Notes: generated by a model from the letters alone, not told the origin. A stretch of DNA of 21,297 nt from Anaerolineae bacterium (GCA_016934645.1 JAFGSL010000291.1:1-21297), one strand, 5' to 3'; counted from the first letter of the stretch, positions 1 to 8,519 are shown. Made by a program: numbers and translations.

Positions 1-46
1 CCTTGGTTTGCTTTTCCAAGCCCAAGTATGGTTAAAAATGGCTCTT

Positions 47-1813
47 TTACAATCTAATATCCGGCCCATTGCGATCTACTGAGTATGTAGTTGTTTGGTC
101 AATGTGCACTCCCACCGAGAGCTTCAAGCTGTTGTAGAATCCATTGCCGTCTGTATCTACCCCCGTGTCTGAATAGTCACCAGTTAAACTACCGAGGGTG
201 GTCGCAGCTATGATGGAGAATTCACTAGATGGTGCATGATGTCCAGCAGGGCCACTTTTCGTGCCAAGTTCAGCTCTTTGATTTTGTGCAGATACAGAAA
301 AGATGAAGGGAGTTGGGGTCTGTTTCCCAGGATTGGCCCAGTCGTTATCTGAGTTGCCTATTGCTCCATCACCTGATTGCATCGCATCGAATTCGTTGTC
401 ACCATATTGAGCATAGCTTGGTACGTCTTTAACGGTTGCAACGTCACAACTATCGATAGTATTGGGGGCGGTGCCCAGGACACTTTCATAGTCATCGGGT
501 AGATCATCACCTGGACGACCATGCGTTGTGGCGGTGTCTGAGTCCGTGCACCCACTCCAAGGCCCGGTAGCGCTCCCGCAAGAATCGGAAGAGGCGGAAT
601 CCCAATTGTGGTAAATTGTTTCATGACGACGTTCATGCGCAAGGACTTCGGCCGCACAATCAATCCCTTGAGCACCTCCGAAATTGCCCCCAGGACAGTC
701 CGCTGATTCATCGAATTGGTATCCTCCAGGATAATGGATTTCTGCTGCGCCATCTTGCACGTAAATAATATCATCCGAGCTTCTCCAGGCTCCGTAGCAA
801 ATATATCCTGTGGGGCAAGTCGAGTCATATCTTACGTCAGCAGCGTTAAGCCCAGCGACAGCGCCATCATCTCCCCAATATTCGAACCAGTTGGGTTCGC
901 AAGCCTCCCAGAAGTGCCACCAATGGCAGTCTCCATCGTCGTCGCCCTCCTTTTCAAAGAAAACCTTATAGGTGTGATCTTTGGAAATCTGTCCGGTCAC
1001 ACCGCTAGGTGTGTGCTGAAGGGCAACAGTGAGAGTGGCTTTCTTCTCACCGTATGTATCAAGGGCAGGGCCAGATCCAGTAGCTGGCGTGTACTCGTAA
1101 CGACAGTTGTTTGCTGGGTCTCCTTCCCCCGGCGTGAGCTCACCTGTCCAGCTACACCTGGTCACTTCGTAGCCTGTCGGCATCTCGATATTTGCCGCTA
1201 ATCGTACCGGGCTACCTGTCTCGGGAATATCGTTGGCAGTTCCCATGCCTTGAACCGTAATCTCTTGGATTTTTGGAAGCTCAATAGATACCGTAAATGT
1301 TCCGTTCCAGGTAACAAGTTGCCATATATGATTCCCATCATCATCAAATTCGAAAGAGTACTGACCTGAACCTGATACACTTCCTTGAATAGTATTTGTA
1401 GTTGGATTAAAAATACCTATGTACGTTGTACTATGATTCTGTGATGCCAGGGAGCAGCCGCCATCACCTGGGCTAATACCAAGTCCGGTGATTGTGAATG
1501 TTACCGCATTGCTGTTTACTGTGCCTTGTAAAATAAAAGGCATTGACGTTGTATCCACATCATTTGCAGTAAGTTGATTACCTGACTGATTCACTGGAAT
1601 AACTGGATCTCCAATGAAATTCAAGAAGTTGCAGCTATATCCTGAAGGATAAGACACATTAATATCGGCCCCCAAATTCCATATCCCACCAATCTGTGTA
1701 TCGACTGCAATGGTTTGATCAGACGCTGTTGCTGAATTCATACTGCCACTACTCAGCGTCATTAAGACGATGAACGATATAAATCTTGCAATTATAAGGG
1801 GCCATTTTTTCAT
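47..1813 (-). CDS. Secreted protein with an HExxH zinc-peptidase-like motif
   Basis: A 588-aa exported protein of no family I can name. The first ~30 residues form a signal peptide: KK, a hydrophobic stretch, then a likely cut near ATA-SD. The N-terminal half is beta-rich and Ig/jelly-roll-like. Around residues 300-345 there are many Cys, Trp and Asp residues. Residues 393-397 read HERRH, a match to the HExxH zinc motif of metallopeptidases, followed by an Asp-rich stretch containing GDDLPDDYES and GDNEFDAM that could hold a third ligand or calcium. The start is an ATG with AGGAGA about 8 nt upstream. The gene is visibly less GC-rich than its neighbours and lacks the C-terminal VYLPLV motif of the other secreted proteins here, which hints at separate ancestry. 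The protease role is inferred from the motif alone; a substrate-binding surface protein is the alternative. Confidence 0.6.
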   Translation of the reverse strand: MKKWPLIIARFISFIVLMTLSSGSMNSATASDQTIAVDTQIGGIWNLGADINVSYPSGYSCNFLNFIGDPVIPVNQSGNQLTANDVDTTSMPFILQGTVNSNAVTFTITGLGISPGDGGCSLASQNHSTTYIGIFNPTTNTIQGSVSGSGQYSFEFDDDGNHIWQLVTWNGTFTVSIELPKIQEITVQGMGTANDIPETGSPVRLAANIEMPTGYEVTRCSWTGELTPGEGDPANNCRYEYTPATGSGPALDTYGEKKATLTVALQHTPSGVTGQISKDHTYKVFFEKEGDDDGDCHWWHFWEACEPNWFEYWGDDGAVAGLNAADVRYDSTCPTGYICYGAWRSSDDIIYVQDGAAEIHYPGGYQFDESADCPGGNFGGAQGIDCAAEVLAHERRHETIYHNWDSASSDSCGSATGPWSGCTDSDTATTHGRPGDDLPDDYESVLGTAPNTIDSCDVATVKDVPSYAQYGDNEFDAMQSGDGAIGNSDNDWANPGKQTPTPFIFSVSAQNQRAELGTKSGPAGHHAPSSEFSIIAATTLGSLTGDYSDTGVDTDGNGFYNSLKLSVGVHIDQTTTYSVDRNGPDIRL

Positions 1814-1983
1814 AATGTAGTCTCCTGGTCTCTCTGTTACTATTCAGGGCCTTTCGATTATTCTCTGCTTTTTGCGTCGAAATGTGCGGAAAATTCAAGA
1901 GCTAACTGTAGTCAAGCAGCGCGGGATAGTTCCAACGAGCTGTTCGGTGGCGCAAGCGGATCAAACGGCAGGCCGCCCACTCC

Positions 1984-3603
1984 CTACGCTCCACGCTCGA
2001 AAAACTCCCCTTCCAGTGCTTCGCACAGTGCGTGGTAGCACTGGATGTGCAGTTCCTGGACGCGATCGGTTTGGGTGGCGGGGACGCGGATGGCGATGTC
2101 CGCCAGTTCCGCTAGCCGACCGCCGGATTCGCCGGTGAGGCCGATAACGGTGAGGCCCAGGGCGCGCGCGGTCTGCGCGGCGTAGGCGACGTTGCGCGCA
2201 TTGCCGCTGGTGCTGATCCCCAGCAACACGTCGCCGGGACGGGCGAGCGCGAGCAACTCCTGCGCGTAGCCGACGTCGCGGTCGGGCATGTCGTTGGCGA
2301 CGGAGCTGCTCAGCGTGGCGTTCGCGCCGAGGACGATGGTGCGCAGGCCCGGCTCGAGGTTGCGCGCCAGCAGGTCGCCGTCGGGCAGGCTCGCGAGTTT
2401 GTCGCGCAGGCGTTCCGGCAGCGCGCGGCGGCGGGCGTAGGACTTGAGCAGTTCGCCGGAGATGTGGAGCGCGTCGGCCATGCTGCCGCCATTCCCGCAG
2501 AGGAAGAGCGTCCCGCCGGAGGTGAAGCAGCGCCCGAGTTCGTTGAAGGCGCGTTGGAAGTCGGGGATAATCGTAGACGGTAGACGGTAGACGGCAGACG
2601 GGGGGAGAGGGGGAGTGGGGGAAAATGAGGGATAGTCAGGGATAGGGACATTGTCCAATACCGGAACGACCTGATGGTACAGGTTCGGGATGGTGACTTT
2701 GTGATCGCCGGTGATGTGATAGCCTTGTCCACCCAGCGACGCGGGCCGCAGCACGATGTTCTTGCGCGGGCGGTAGTAGTAGAGCGGCTCATCGTAGTCC
2801 ATCGGGCGGCGGAAGTCGCCTAGGGGCAGCAGGTCGAAGTTGGCCGTGGTGATGTTCGCCGCGGAGTAGCCGAGGTTGCGGACGATGGTCAGCGCCTTGA
2901 GGAAGACCTCCGGCCCTGTGACCGCCGACCCGAAGTTGAGGAAGACACCGCCTTCGAGCTGGCTCACCGAGGCGGTGAAGCGCCGGAAGTCCACCCCACT
3001 GGCTGCGCCGATGGCGGTGAAATCGGCGTCGGGATGTTGGTGGATGATGTCCGTGCCGATGGTGGCGTGAATCGTCGCCGGGATGCCGAGCGTGTAGGCG
3101 GTGTAGAGCACGTTGAGATTGCGATGGGGGAACAGCGCCGGGTTTTCGGCGATGAAGCGCCCGATCGCGGCGCCGTAGCCCAGACCGTCGCGCGCGCCTT
3201 CGCAGATGGCACGGTGCATCAGCCTGCCGGTCTCGTCGGCCATGCCGAACGTGCCATCTTCCAATCCCGTGGCGACGTCTTCGCTTGTTTCGCCGATGAG
3301 GGCCAACTCGAAGTCGTGGATGGAGACCGCGCCGTTCCCGGCGACGTGGGTGACGATGCCGCGTCGCATCAAGTCGATGAGCACGCGCGATAGCCCTGAC
3401 TTGATCACGTGCGCGCCTATCATCCAGATGACGGGCCGTCCCGCGCGCCGCGCCGCAACGATACGGGTGGCGACCTGCGTCAGGTCGTCATTCTCAAAAG
3501 GTGGGGGCGACGCTTCTGGTGCAATGAGATCATCGAGATGCACCAGATTGCGCCGTTGCGCTAGTGGGTAGGTTTTCACAAGCGTGAAGTCTATCGGTTG
3601 CAC
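1984..3603 (-). CDS. Fusion: deoxyhypusine-synthase-like domain + GmhA-like SIS phosphosugar isomerase
   Basis: This 539-aa protein has two domains. Residues ~1-330 contain IGAHVIKSGLS, GIVTHVAGNGA, IHDFELALIGETSED and FGSAVTGPEVFLKAL, and resemble proteins with a deoxyhypusine-synthase/NAD-binding fold; their reaction is unknown to me. Residues ~345-535 are a SIS domain of the sedoheptulose-7-phosphate isomerase (GmhA) type: GGTLFLCGNGGSMADA, ISGELLKSY with the conserved Glu, GDVLLGISTSGNARNV, and TDRVQELHIQCYHALCE, which keeps the Gln/His end of the active site. GmhA makes the heptose phosphate used for surface heptoses. The start is GTG (3601-3603) with AAGGAG 6 nt upstream; no better ATG lies near. 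The linker (~residues 320-344) is Pro-rich and encoded by a 7-bp tandem repeat and G-runs. SIS assignment is firm; the N-terminal one is tentative. Confidence 0.75.
   Translation of the reverse strand: MQPIDFTLVKTYPLAQRRNLVHLDDLIAPEASPPPFENDDLTQVATRIVAARRAGRPVIWMIGAHVIKSGLSRVLIDLMRRGIVTHVAGNGAVSIHDFELALIGETSEDVATGLEDGTFGMADETGRLMHRAICEGARDGLGYGAAIGRFIAENPALFPHRNLNVLYTAYTLGIPATIHATIGTDIIHQHPDADFTAIGAASGVDFRRFTASVSQLEGGVFLNFGSAVTGPEVFLKALTIVRNLGYSAANITTANFDLLPLGDFRRPMDYDEPLYYYRPRKNIVLRPASLGGQGYHITGDHKVTIPNLYHQVVPVLDNVPIPDYPSFSPTPPLPPSAVYRLPSTIIPDFQRAFNELGRCFTSGGTLFLCGNGGSMADALHISGELLKSYARRRALPERLRDKLASLPDGDLLARNLEPGLRTIVLGANATLSSSVANDMPDRDVGYAQELLALARPGDVLLGISTSGNARNVAYAAQTARALGLTVIGLTGESGGRLAELADIAIRVPATQTDRVQELHIQCYHALCEALEGEFFERGA
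2574..2631. repeat. 7-bp tandem repeat plus G-run tract inside the fusion-gene linker
   Basis: Three perfect copies of TAGACGG and a fourth, CAGACGG, occupy 2574-2601 on the plus strand. They run into G-tracts at 2600-2605, 2609-2613, 2617-2621 and 2629-2631. The tract encodes the linker between the two domains of the minus-strand fusion protein. Because the unit is 7 bp, gain or loss of one copy would shift the frame before the SIS domain. Four G-runs of three or more with loops of 3, 3 and 7 nt also meet the usual G-quadruplex pattern. Confidence 0.9.
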
Positions 3604-3695
3604 AATCGTCTCCTTCGTTCAACCGTTTCACCGAACGGGTCAGTAAGTGTCTCGTACCGCAAGACGCAAGTTACTTCCCAGATAGTGATGCTCAG

Positions 3696-3750
3696 AGGGG
3701 ATCGCCAGATCCCCGATTTAGGCACATAGCCGAGGATCCGGCGATCCCCT
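3696..3750. repeat. 20-bp imperfect inverted repeat between two minus-strand genes
   Basis: The left arm (3696-3715, beginning AGGGGATCGCC) pairs with the right arm (3731-3750) at 18 of 20 positions around a 15-nt loop. It sits between the stop of the GH-A-like gene and the start of the fusion gene. No T-tract follows in the transcribed direction, so it is not a textbook intrinsic terminator. It could be an RNA-processing hairpin or a REP-like element. The rest of the 180-bp spacer (3604-3783) shows no convincing promoter. Confidence 0.75.
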
Positions 3751-3783
3751 TGAAGCTGTAAACTAGGGGGATGTGTCGCTGTA

Positions 3784-5829
3784 CTAAGCGTTCTGTCGAT
3801 CTTTCTGGTCGAGCGTATATTGGAACAGACGCGGCAGCATAAAATCGTAGTCTTGCGCGTCCCATCCTACACCCGTGCCCCCAAAGGTGAACGGCGTTAC
3901 CCCAATGACCTCAGGGTCTTGCCGCACCTGCTCGTCGTACCAGGCCATCCTCTGGATGATGTCCTCCGGATCTGCCCAGTCATAGCCACCGCCCGCATAA
4001 AACTCACTGATCAAAATCGGGACGTACAGTCCGCGCTGTCTGATCAAATGCAGCAGATACCGGTAACGGCAGGACAAAGCGCCACTCCCCAGCACCGCAG
4101 GGGCGCCAGGAATGGTATGTTCCGGTCCCCACCAAAGATCAATGGGCATCGTTTCCATTGAGTAGCCCGCGACCGGCAACGCACCTTCATGCAGACTGAG
4201 GATATGGCTTCCCGCTTGCATCCGCTCAAATACGCCCGTCTGTACCATGGCCTCCATTTCATTCCATTCCGGGGTGCCGGCGTTCAATGAGAACAGCGCT
4301 AATTTCCTGACCGGCAAATCCCAACGTTCGGCCACATCCATCATATAGATCATCAACTGGGCTAACTTAGCGTAGCCTTCTGCGCCGGGCGGGTCAGCTT
4401 CATTGACCGGCGATTCCAGATAGTCGATGTATTGCAGCCGGTCACCGTCGAACTGTCGCTCTACCAAACACTTGGCATGCAAGGCTGCCATTAGGCGCTT
4501 GGCCTCCTGCGCGATCTCCGTCTCATTCATTTGCAACAAGCCGTGCACGCCTTCATCACCGCCGAAGGTCTTTCGGGCGACGATCAGCGTGTGCGGAGAA
4601 CCCGCTTTGACGATATTCATCCCCGACCAGTCATCGACAAACTTGCACACTGGTACCACCGCGCCTTGCTGCGCCAACGCGACCACATGCGAGGGCACCC
4701 CACGCGGTATAATCGTGTGATATCCAATCCGTGTCCCCTTATCGAAATGCGGAACATCGTCTGGTAAGGTTGGCTTCTCTGGTTCAGGTTCAGGCTCTGG
4801 CTCGTAATATGCTCGCACGCTCTCGGCCCACTCAGCAGGTGAACTTGCCTCGATCGGGACGTAGTAAACGACGCTGTCTGCCGTTGACGGATAATGCTGT
4901 TGATAGAACGCCCCCAAATCGGCATCCCATACGCTCGGGTTTAGGGCCAAAACTGTACACTTGAGCACACCATTGACCCGCGCAAATGCATCGTCAGCAT
5001 TAGCACCGATCGTGAAACGGTGCTGCTCCCACACGTCTGCCAGTGCACCGATCCATTCGTGCCCATATCGTGGGGGCAGCAGTGCGTACGTGCGCTCATA
5101 AGGCTCGCGTGCCGCAGGACCTTCGCTGGGTTGGGGCTGAGGTGATGTTACGATCTCCAAACGCGCATTGTCGAAATACACATCATTGTGCTTGACTCGC
5201 CACAGGACTTGATCGATCACGAACACGGTGACATACTGGCCTTGCGCCACGGCTTCGACTGCCGGCAGCGCGTGGTAGGCATTGTAGACGTGTGCTCCTT
5301 TTCCCCAGATCACGGTATCAGCAAACGGGTCTGTCCCTCCAGTCGGATCAATCCCAACCTTAAATGTGATGTTCCGCAGCGTGTCTTCTGCCACCGTTCC
5401 TTCCAGGGCGTAGAACGCACCGGCTCCAATCCCATCGCTGGTTTGTGGATTGTCATCGTTACTGCTCCAGGCGTGGGCATCTATCGTGAACCGTAGGCGC
5501 TCACCTGGATTGACCTTGGCTGTCTGGTACAAGCCAGCCTGGTGAATCCGCCACATCGTAAAGAACTTGATAGCGTAACTGCCCTCGCTAATACGTAGCG
5601 GATCCAGAAACGGGGACTGCTTGGGGATGATCTTGACTTCCGGCTCGCACCATCCGTCGTGGTTATCGGCATCCCACGGCGGTCTGAACCCTTTGTCGTG
5701 CACATAAAACACGGTCCACTCGCGCGGTTTATCCACTTCTCCACGCGCCACTTGATATGCGCCATCAGGTCCAAAAACCTGACACGCATTCCCATCCTGA
5801 CCTTGTTCAAAGCTGGCATTCTTAAGCAT
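3784..5829 (-). CDS. Putative clan GH-A glycoside hydrolase with N-terminal beta-rich module, no signal peptide
   Basis: 681 aa when started at 5829. The frame opens 10 codons further out, but GAAAGGAAG lies about 6 nt before this inner ATG, and the protein then begins MLKNASFEQG, typical of a carbohydrate-binding-like jelly-roll. Residues 1-235 form that module and end in the FDNARLEIV strand common to such domains. A middle segment (~255-345) is followed by an EP-repeat linker near 350. The C-terminal ~320 residues look like a TIM barrel. LESPVNE gives an Asn-Glu pair (Glu477, possible acid/base) and ISEFYAGGGY gives Glu609 (possible nucleophile), the usual clan GH-A arrangement. No export signal is visible, which is unusual for a CBM-bearing enzyme. 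The substrate is unknown, and the catalytic assignment rests on motif position only. Confidence 0.6.
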   Translation of the reverse strand: MLKNASFEQGQDGNACQVFGPDGAYQVARGEVDKPREWTVFYVHDKGFRPPWDADNHDGWCEPEVKIIPKQSPFLDPLRISEGSYAIKFFTMWRIHQAGLYQTAKVNPGERLRFTIDAHAWSSNDDNPQTSDGIGAGAFYALEGTVAEDTLRNITFKVGIDPTGGTDPFADTVIWGKGAHVYNAYHALPAVEAVAQGQYVTVFVIDQVLWRVKHNDVYFDNARLEIVTSPQPQPSEGPAAREPYERTYALLPPRYGHEWIGALADVWEQHRFTIGANADDAFARVNGVLKCTVLALNPSVWDADLGAFYQQHYPSTADSVVYYVPIEASSPAEWAESVRAYYEPEPEPEPEKPTLPDDVPHFDKGTRIGYHTIIPRGVPSHVVALAQQGAVVPVCKFVDDWSGMNIVKAGSPHTLIVARKTFGGDEGVHGLLQMNETEIAQEAKRLMAALHAKCLVERQFDGDRLQYIDYLESPVNEADPPGAEGYAKLAQLMIYMMDVAERWDLPVRKLALFSLNAGTPEWNEMEAMVQTGVFERMQAGSHILSLHEGALPVAGYSMETMPIDLWWGPEHTIPGAPAVLGSGALSCRYRYLLHLIRQRGLYVPILISEFYAGGGYDWADPEDIIQRMAWYDEQVRQDPEVIGVTPFTFGGTGVGWDAQDYDFMLPRLFQYTLDQKDRQNA

Positions 5830-5977
5830 GATACACTTCCTTTCGTTAGCTATGCCCACCGGCTGGTGATTGATCCTATTGACCTACAATCGCACCACCC
5901 AGCATAGTGTGAGCGCCGAGGTGTTGTGATGTCTATGAGGACCGCACTTCTTGTTTGCCTGACTCCACCGTACTCTC

Positions 5978-5986
5978 ATTATAGCA
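5978..5986 (-). promoter_or_regulatory. Extended -10 promoter candidate (TGCTATAAT) ahead of the GH-A-like gene
   Basis: Read on the minus strand this is TGC followed by a perfect TATAAT. No good -35 is seen 16-18 nt upstream, which extended -10 promoters tolerate. It would give a leader of about 140 nt before the start at 5829, and it lies just past the end of the aminotransferase gene, so the GH-A-like gene may be transcribed separately. Confidence 0.4.
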
Positions 5987-6020
5987 TCGTATGGTCCAAT
6001 TTTCGCATGATTTCGTGTCA

Positions 6021-7280
6021 CTATTGCAATGCCGCCAACGCCTCGCGGTTGTCGTAGATTCTCTGCAGCGCGGCGATGACGTCATCGACGCCCTGCGGCC
6101 CGGCCCGGAAGACGTTCTCGTTCAGCCAGACGGCCTCGCGGGTAGCAGCCCGTTCGCTTTCGGGGAACTGGCCCGGATGGAAGCGCAGGCGCTCCGGGAA
6201 GGCGCTTGGCACGGGCAGGCGCGAGAGGTGCGGCTGGAACAGTTCGTACTGGTGCATCGGCGGGTAGCCATCGTCGGCGGGGATGCCTTCAGCGTGCAGG
6301 GCGCGACAGACCGCGTTGTGTGTCACGCCGAAGACCTCCGGGTCGATAGCGAAGATGTAGCGGTAGAACGAGCGCGCCGTGTGGCGCAGGTCGCGCTTGA
6401 GCACGCGCACGCCGGGAATCTCGCTGAGGCTCTCGTCCATATAGGCCGCCATCTCCTCGCGCTCCTGCGCCTGCTGCGGGAAGCGCTCGATGGCGACGTT
6501 CGCCAGTGCCGCGTGGAGTTCGCCCATACGATAGTTCCCGCCCATCGTGTACACTTGCTCCTCGGCGTCGTGCGGGCGTCCGCAGTCGATGATGCTGGCA
6601 GCTCGGTCGGCGAGTTCTTGTGTCTTGCAGATGAGGATGCCGCCTTCGCCGGAGGTGAGGATTTTGGATGATTGCAGGCTGAAGGAACCGAAATGCCCGA
6701 TGGTGCCCGCGCCCTGCCCGCGCCACTTCGCGCCGTGGGCGTGCGCGCAATCCTCGATGACGATGAGATTGTGCCGCGCGGCGATGTCCATCAGCGCATC
6801 CATATCCGCTATCTGCGCGCCGAGATGCACGGGGATGATGGCCCGCGTTTTTTCGGTGATGGCCGCCTCGACGGCCTTGGGATCGATGCAGTACGTTTCG
6901 GGGTCGATGTCGACGACAACGGGCAGTGCGCCGGCTGCCATCGGCGCGGCGGCGGTGGCCTGGAAGGTGTAGGCGGGCACGATGACCTCGTCACCCCAAC
7001 CGATGCCCGCCGCGCGGCAAGCGACTTCCATCGTCACTGTGCCGTTCATCATCGCCACGGCGTGCAACTCGCCGGAACTCACCGCAAGCTCGCCGCCCTG
7101 GAGCGCCAGGAAGCGGCGGATGAATTCGGCGGTTTGCGGGCCGGGGTAGGGGAAGCCGCCCCAGTTGCTGGACTGGACGACATTGGCGACGGCCTCGACG
7201 TCCCGTTCGTCGAAAACGGGCCACAGAGGATAGCCAGTGTCGCGCACAGGGGTTCCACCTAAAAGTGCAAGTTTTTCCAT
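6021..7280 (-). CDS. DegT/DnrJ/EryC1/StrS family sugar aminotransferase
   Basis: 419 aa, a normal length for PLP-dependent fold-type-I aminotransferases that put an amino group on a keto-sugar, usually nucleotide-linked, with Glu or Gln as donor. The PLP lysine is Lys206 in FSLQSSKILTSGEGG. Upstream are the VIVPAYTFQATA and VDIDPETYCIDP segments and the EDCAHAHGAKWRG stretch that binds the cofactor; YRMGELHAAL follows. N-terminal LLGGTPVRD is typical of the AHBA-synthase/inosose-aminotransferase branch. The start has AAGGAGAG about 5 nt upstream. It lies 226 bp after the kinase gene, so it may have its own promoter. Family assignment is firm; the exact keto-sugar cannot be told from sequence. 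Confidence 0.92.
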   Translation of the reverse strand: MEKLALLGGTPVRDTGYPLWPVFDERDVEAVANVVQSSNWGGFPYPGPQTAEFIRRFLALQGGELAVSSGELHAVAMMNGTVTMEVACRAAGIGWGDEVIVPAYTFQATAAAPMAAGALPVVVDIDPETYCIDPKAVEAAITEKTRAIIPVHLGAQIADMDALMDIAARHNLIVIEDCAHAHGAKWRGQGAGTIGHFGSFSLQSSKILTSGEGGILICKTQELADRAASIIDCGRPHDAEEQVYTMGGNYRMGELHAALANVAIERFPQQAQEREEMAAYMDESLSEIPGVRVLKRDLRHTARSFYRYIFAIDPEVFGVTHNAVCRALHAEGIPADDGYPPMHQYELFQPHLSRLPVPSAFPERLRFHPGQFPESERAATREAVWLNENVFRAGPQGVDDVIAALQRIYDNREALAALQ

Positions 7281-7506
7281 GGATGCTCTCCTTGATTTGG
7301 TAATGGGAAATGAGTAATGGGTAACCAGTTTGGCGCACGATCGACGCGAGTTTGTGATCGAACCAGGACCCGAATTCGCTCATTCGTTGTCCCAGAACCT
7401 ATCCGAGAATTCGCCGTTGGCGCACCAGAAACGCTCGCAAGCTTTTCGGATAGAGTCTTATTCGTGGTCGGCAAGCTCTGTACCTGAATGATCGCCATAG
7501 CACGCT
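7281..7506. other. Non-coding spacer with degenerate TAATGGG repeats and a short inverted repeat
   Basis: No gene is supported here. At 7299-7325 there are loosely repeated GTAATGGG units just ahead of the aminotransferase ribosome binding site. CTATCCGA at 7399-7406 pairs with TCGGATAG at 7446-7453 across 39 nt. GTTTGGCGCAC (7328) and GTTGGCGCAC (7415) form a near-direct repeat. No strong promoter for the aminotransferase gene was recognised. Confidence 0.6.
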
Positions 7507-8499
7507 CTAGTGTAACAACGCGGCAGTCGACTCGATGAGAATTTGCCGCAGCGGTGGATACTCCAGGCCCGCCTGTTCCATCCCCAGCAGCACCCCGCCG
7601 ACGACGGGCGGCGCGGTGAGTCGGACGGCGCGCGCGCCGGGTGCCACCTCGTGGATGGTCGCCAGCATCGTCTCGCTCATCGCCGGGCTGCCGTTGTACA
7701 GGCTGCCGATTTGGACGACCTCGAACTCCAGCGCCTCGAAGCCCAATTGGCGGATGACGCCGATGGCGAGACTGCCTAACTCGCGCCCGGCCCAATGGAT
7801 GACCTCCTGCGCCACGGCGTCGCCTTCCGATGCGATCTGGAAGACGAGTGGGGCGTTAGCGGAGGAGAGTGTGTAGTGTCCACGGTACAACCCTTCGAGC
7901 AAGTCTAGCGCATCCGCTGCGCCGGTCAGCGCCAGAAATGCCTCGGTGAGGCGCGTTTCCGGCCCACGCCGGCCCCACGCCAGCGCCACGGCCTGGACTG
8001 CTTTGGCGACCAAATCGCCGCCGCCGGCGTATTCGGCGAACATCCCACCGCCGCCGGTCATCCGGCCCTCGCCGGTCTGCCGCGCGCCGCGTCCCTGGCG
8101 GTCGCGCCCCCAGCAGTTGCTCCCCGTGCCGGAGACCACGCCCACGCCCCAGCCTTCCGTCGCACCGGCGACCAGCCCGATGATAGTGTCGTTAACCAGC
8201 GCGTAGGGCACGGACAGCCCCAGCAAGGCGATGACCTCGTGGTGTGGTGCCGCGTCGCCGGGCCAGTCGTAGCCCGCGATGCCGAATCCCGCGCCCGCGA
8301 TGTCCGCTTTGGCGAGGCTCGCGGAAGCGAGTGCCGCGTCGGTGATGGTGTGCAGCGCAGCGCGCAACCCATCGTAGCCTATGATTTCGTGGCTACCTGG
8401 GCCGTACTCGCCAAATCCGACTGCACGCCCTTGCGCGTCTGCGATCAGCGCGTGGCTCTTCGTTGCGCCGATGTCAATGCCGAGAAAGTATTGGCTCAT
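7507..8499 (-). CDS. BadF/BadG/BcrA/BcrD-type ATPase, probable N-acetylglucosamine-type sugar kinase
   Basis: 330 aa, the usual size of GlcNAc-kinase-like members of the ASKHA fold. The phosphate-1 loop is DIGATKSHALI (from residue 9), the phosphate-2 region is VVSGTGSNCWG, and GGGGMFAEYAGGGDL follows, as in the BadF/BcrA kinase family. Members phosphorylate GlcNAc, glucosamine or related sugars with ATP in the cytoplasm. AGGAGT lies about 6 nt ahead of the ATG. The start is 20 bp after the stop of the LspA-like gene and the GH4 gene precedes that, so the three look co-transcribed. A GH4 enzyme next to a kinase suggests use of glycosides or amino sugars. The family is clear; the substrate is inferred. 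Confidence 0.85.
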   Translation of the reverse strand: MSQYFLGIDIGATKSHALIADAQGRAVGFGEYGPGSHEIIGYDGLRAALHTITDAALASASLAKADIAGAGFGIAGYDWPGDAAPHHEVIALLGLSVPYALVNDTIIGLVAGATEGWGVGVVSGTGSNCWGRDRQGRGARQTGEGRMTGGGGMFAEYAGGGDLVAKAVQAVALAWGRRGPETRLTEAFLALTGAADALDLLEGLYRGHYTLSSANAPLVFQIASEGDAVAQEVIHWAGRELGSLAIGVIRQLGFEALEFEVVQIGSLYNGSPAMSETMLATIHEVAPGARAVRLTAPPVVGGVLLGMEQAGLEYPPLRQILIESTAALLH

Positions 8500-8519
8500 T
8501 GTTGGTACTCCTGATTGAT

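Noticed and set aside
1..20. CTTGG/CCAAG hairpin after the HExxH gene stop as a terminator
   Set aside because: Only 5 bp of stem, and the sequence beyond it lies outside the window.
5830..5859. Ten extra N-terminal codons of the GH-A-like protein
   Set aside because: The inner ATG has a good GAAAGGAAG site; the outer ATG has none.
5991..6671. 226-aa plus-strand open frame
   Set aside because: Antisense shadow of the GC-rich aminotransferase gene, which has clear motifs.
7281..7506. A tRNA or small RNA in the kinase-aminotransferase spacer
   Set aside because: No cloverleaf, T-loop sequence or terminator hairpin was seen.
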